Of a stretch of DNA of 64,000 nt, positions 63,291 to 64,000 are shown piece after piece. Made by a program: the position numbers and the translations under genes. The stretch covers positions 1-64,000 of the forward strand of contig CALKFY010000038.1 in the NCBI GenBank assembly GCA_938084925.1, in the 5' to 3' direction. Under the pieces are notes generated by a model. That model was not told where the DNA came from and made no database searches. It was given only the letters and a program-made list of their open reading frames with translations. How positions within the stretch are numbered: the first letter of the stretch is position 1; every line of letters starts with the position of its first letter. Origin of the DNA: an uncultured Pseudomonadales bacterium (GTDB lineage Bacteria; Pseudomonadota; Gammaproteobacteria; Pseudomonadales; Balneatricaceae).

Positions 63291-63315
63291 GGGGTCAGAC
63301 CTAAGGTCTGCCCCC
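63291..63315. repeat. GGGGTCAG palindrome, copy 3
   Basis: GGGGTCAGACCTAAGGTCTGCCCCC between gcdH and the CoA-transferase gene. Confidence 0.75.
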
Positions 63316-63335
63316 GAGCGAAGCGATATTAAAGA

Positions 63336-64000
63336 TTAGCAGAAAGCCTGAATACCTGTCTGTGCACGGCCTAGGATCAAGGCGTGAACGTCATGGGTAC
63401 CTTCATATGTATTCACTGCTTCTAGGTTCATCACGTGACGGATAACACCGAACTCATCGCTGATACCGTTGCCACCGTGCATATCACGAGACTGGCGTGC
63501 CACATCCAAGGCCTTGCCGCAGTTGTTACGCTTCAACAAAGAAATCAATTCTACTGGGCAGTTGTCTGCATCCATCAAACGACCCATTTGCAAGCAACCC
63601 TGTAGGCCTAGGGAAATTTCAGTTTGCATATCGGCTAGCTTCTTCTGAATTAACTGAGTAGCCGCTAGAGGACGACCAAACTGGGTACGGTCTAGTGTGT
63701 ATTGACGCGCTACATGCCAGCAGAATTCTGCCGCACCCATGGCACCCCAAGCAATACCGTAACGTGCCTTGTTCAAGCAACCAAATGGGCCGGCAAGGCC
63801 TTTGGCGTTAGGTAGCATGTTTTCAGCAGGTACAAAAACGTTGTCCATAACGATTTCGCCCGTAGTGGACGCACGCAAGGAGAACTTGCCTTCAATCTTT
63901 GGAGTAGTTAGACCTTCCATACCGCGCTCTAGAACGAAGCCGCGGATAACACCGTCAAGTTTAGCCCAAACAACCATCACATCAGCGATTGGCGAGTTGG
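63336..64000 (-). CDS. gcdH: Glutaryl-CoA dehydrogenase (5' end lies beyond the window)
   Basis: [30 protein letters not shown]...[47 protein letters not shown]; frame open to 64000. Confidence 0.92.
   Translation of the reverse strand, partial: NSPIADVMVVWAKLDGVIRGFVLERGMEGLTTPKIEGKFSLRASTTGEIVMDNVFVPAENMLPNAKGLAGPFGCLNKARYGIAWGAMGAAEFCWHVARQYTLDRTQFGRPLAATQLIQKKLADMQTEISLGLQGCLQMGRLMDADNCPVELISLLKRNNCGKALDVARQSRDMHGGNGISDEFGVIRHVMNLEAVNTYEGTHDVHALILGRAQTGIQAFC

Overview
This 64 kb window looks like ordinary chromosome of a gammaproteobacterium (inference from gene content and gene order). Coding density is high, and I see no prophage, IS transposase, CRISPR array, rRNA or tRNA gene. Conserved blocks include rpmF-plsX-fabD-fabG-acpP-fabF-pabC-mltG-tmk-holB-tatD (no fabH), dnaQ-rnhA-methyltransferase-gloB-mltD, frmA-fghA, selD-selU, a BMP-type nucleoside-like ABC transporter operon, and glutarate-type gcdH plus a CoA-transferase. 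No complete new system is evident. The best leads are: (1) a bacterial homologue of the eukaryotic tRNA-queuosine mannosyltransferase (GTDC1/QTMAN, DUF3524) on the same strand as selU-selD and tmcA, giving three predicted enzymes for anticodon position 34 within 9 kb; (2) a decayed mqsR toxin missing from the ORF track (in-frame TAG at codon 13 plus a T7 frameshift) next to an intact mqsA antitoxin and a preserved MqsA-operator-like palindrome TACCCT-CTA-AGGGTA; (3) an orphan ArsR regulator with the two-Cys, 66-residue spacing of SqrR/BigR persulfide sensors; (4) three families of intergenic palindromic repeats; (5) an unannotated rpmF ORF (59 aa).
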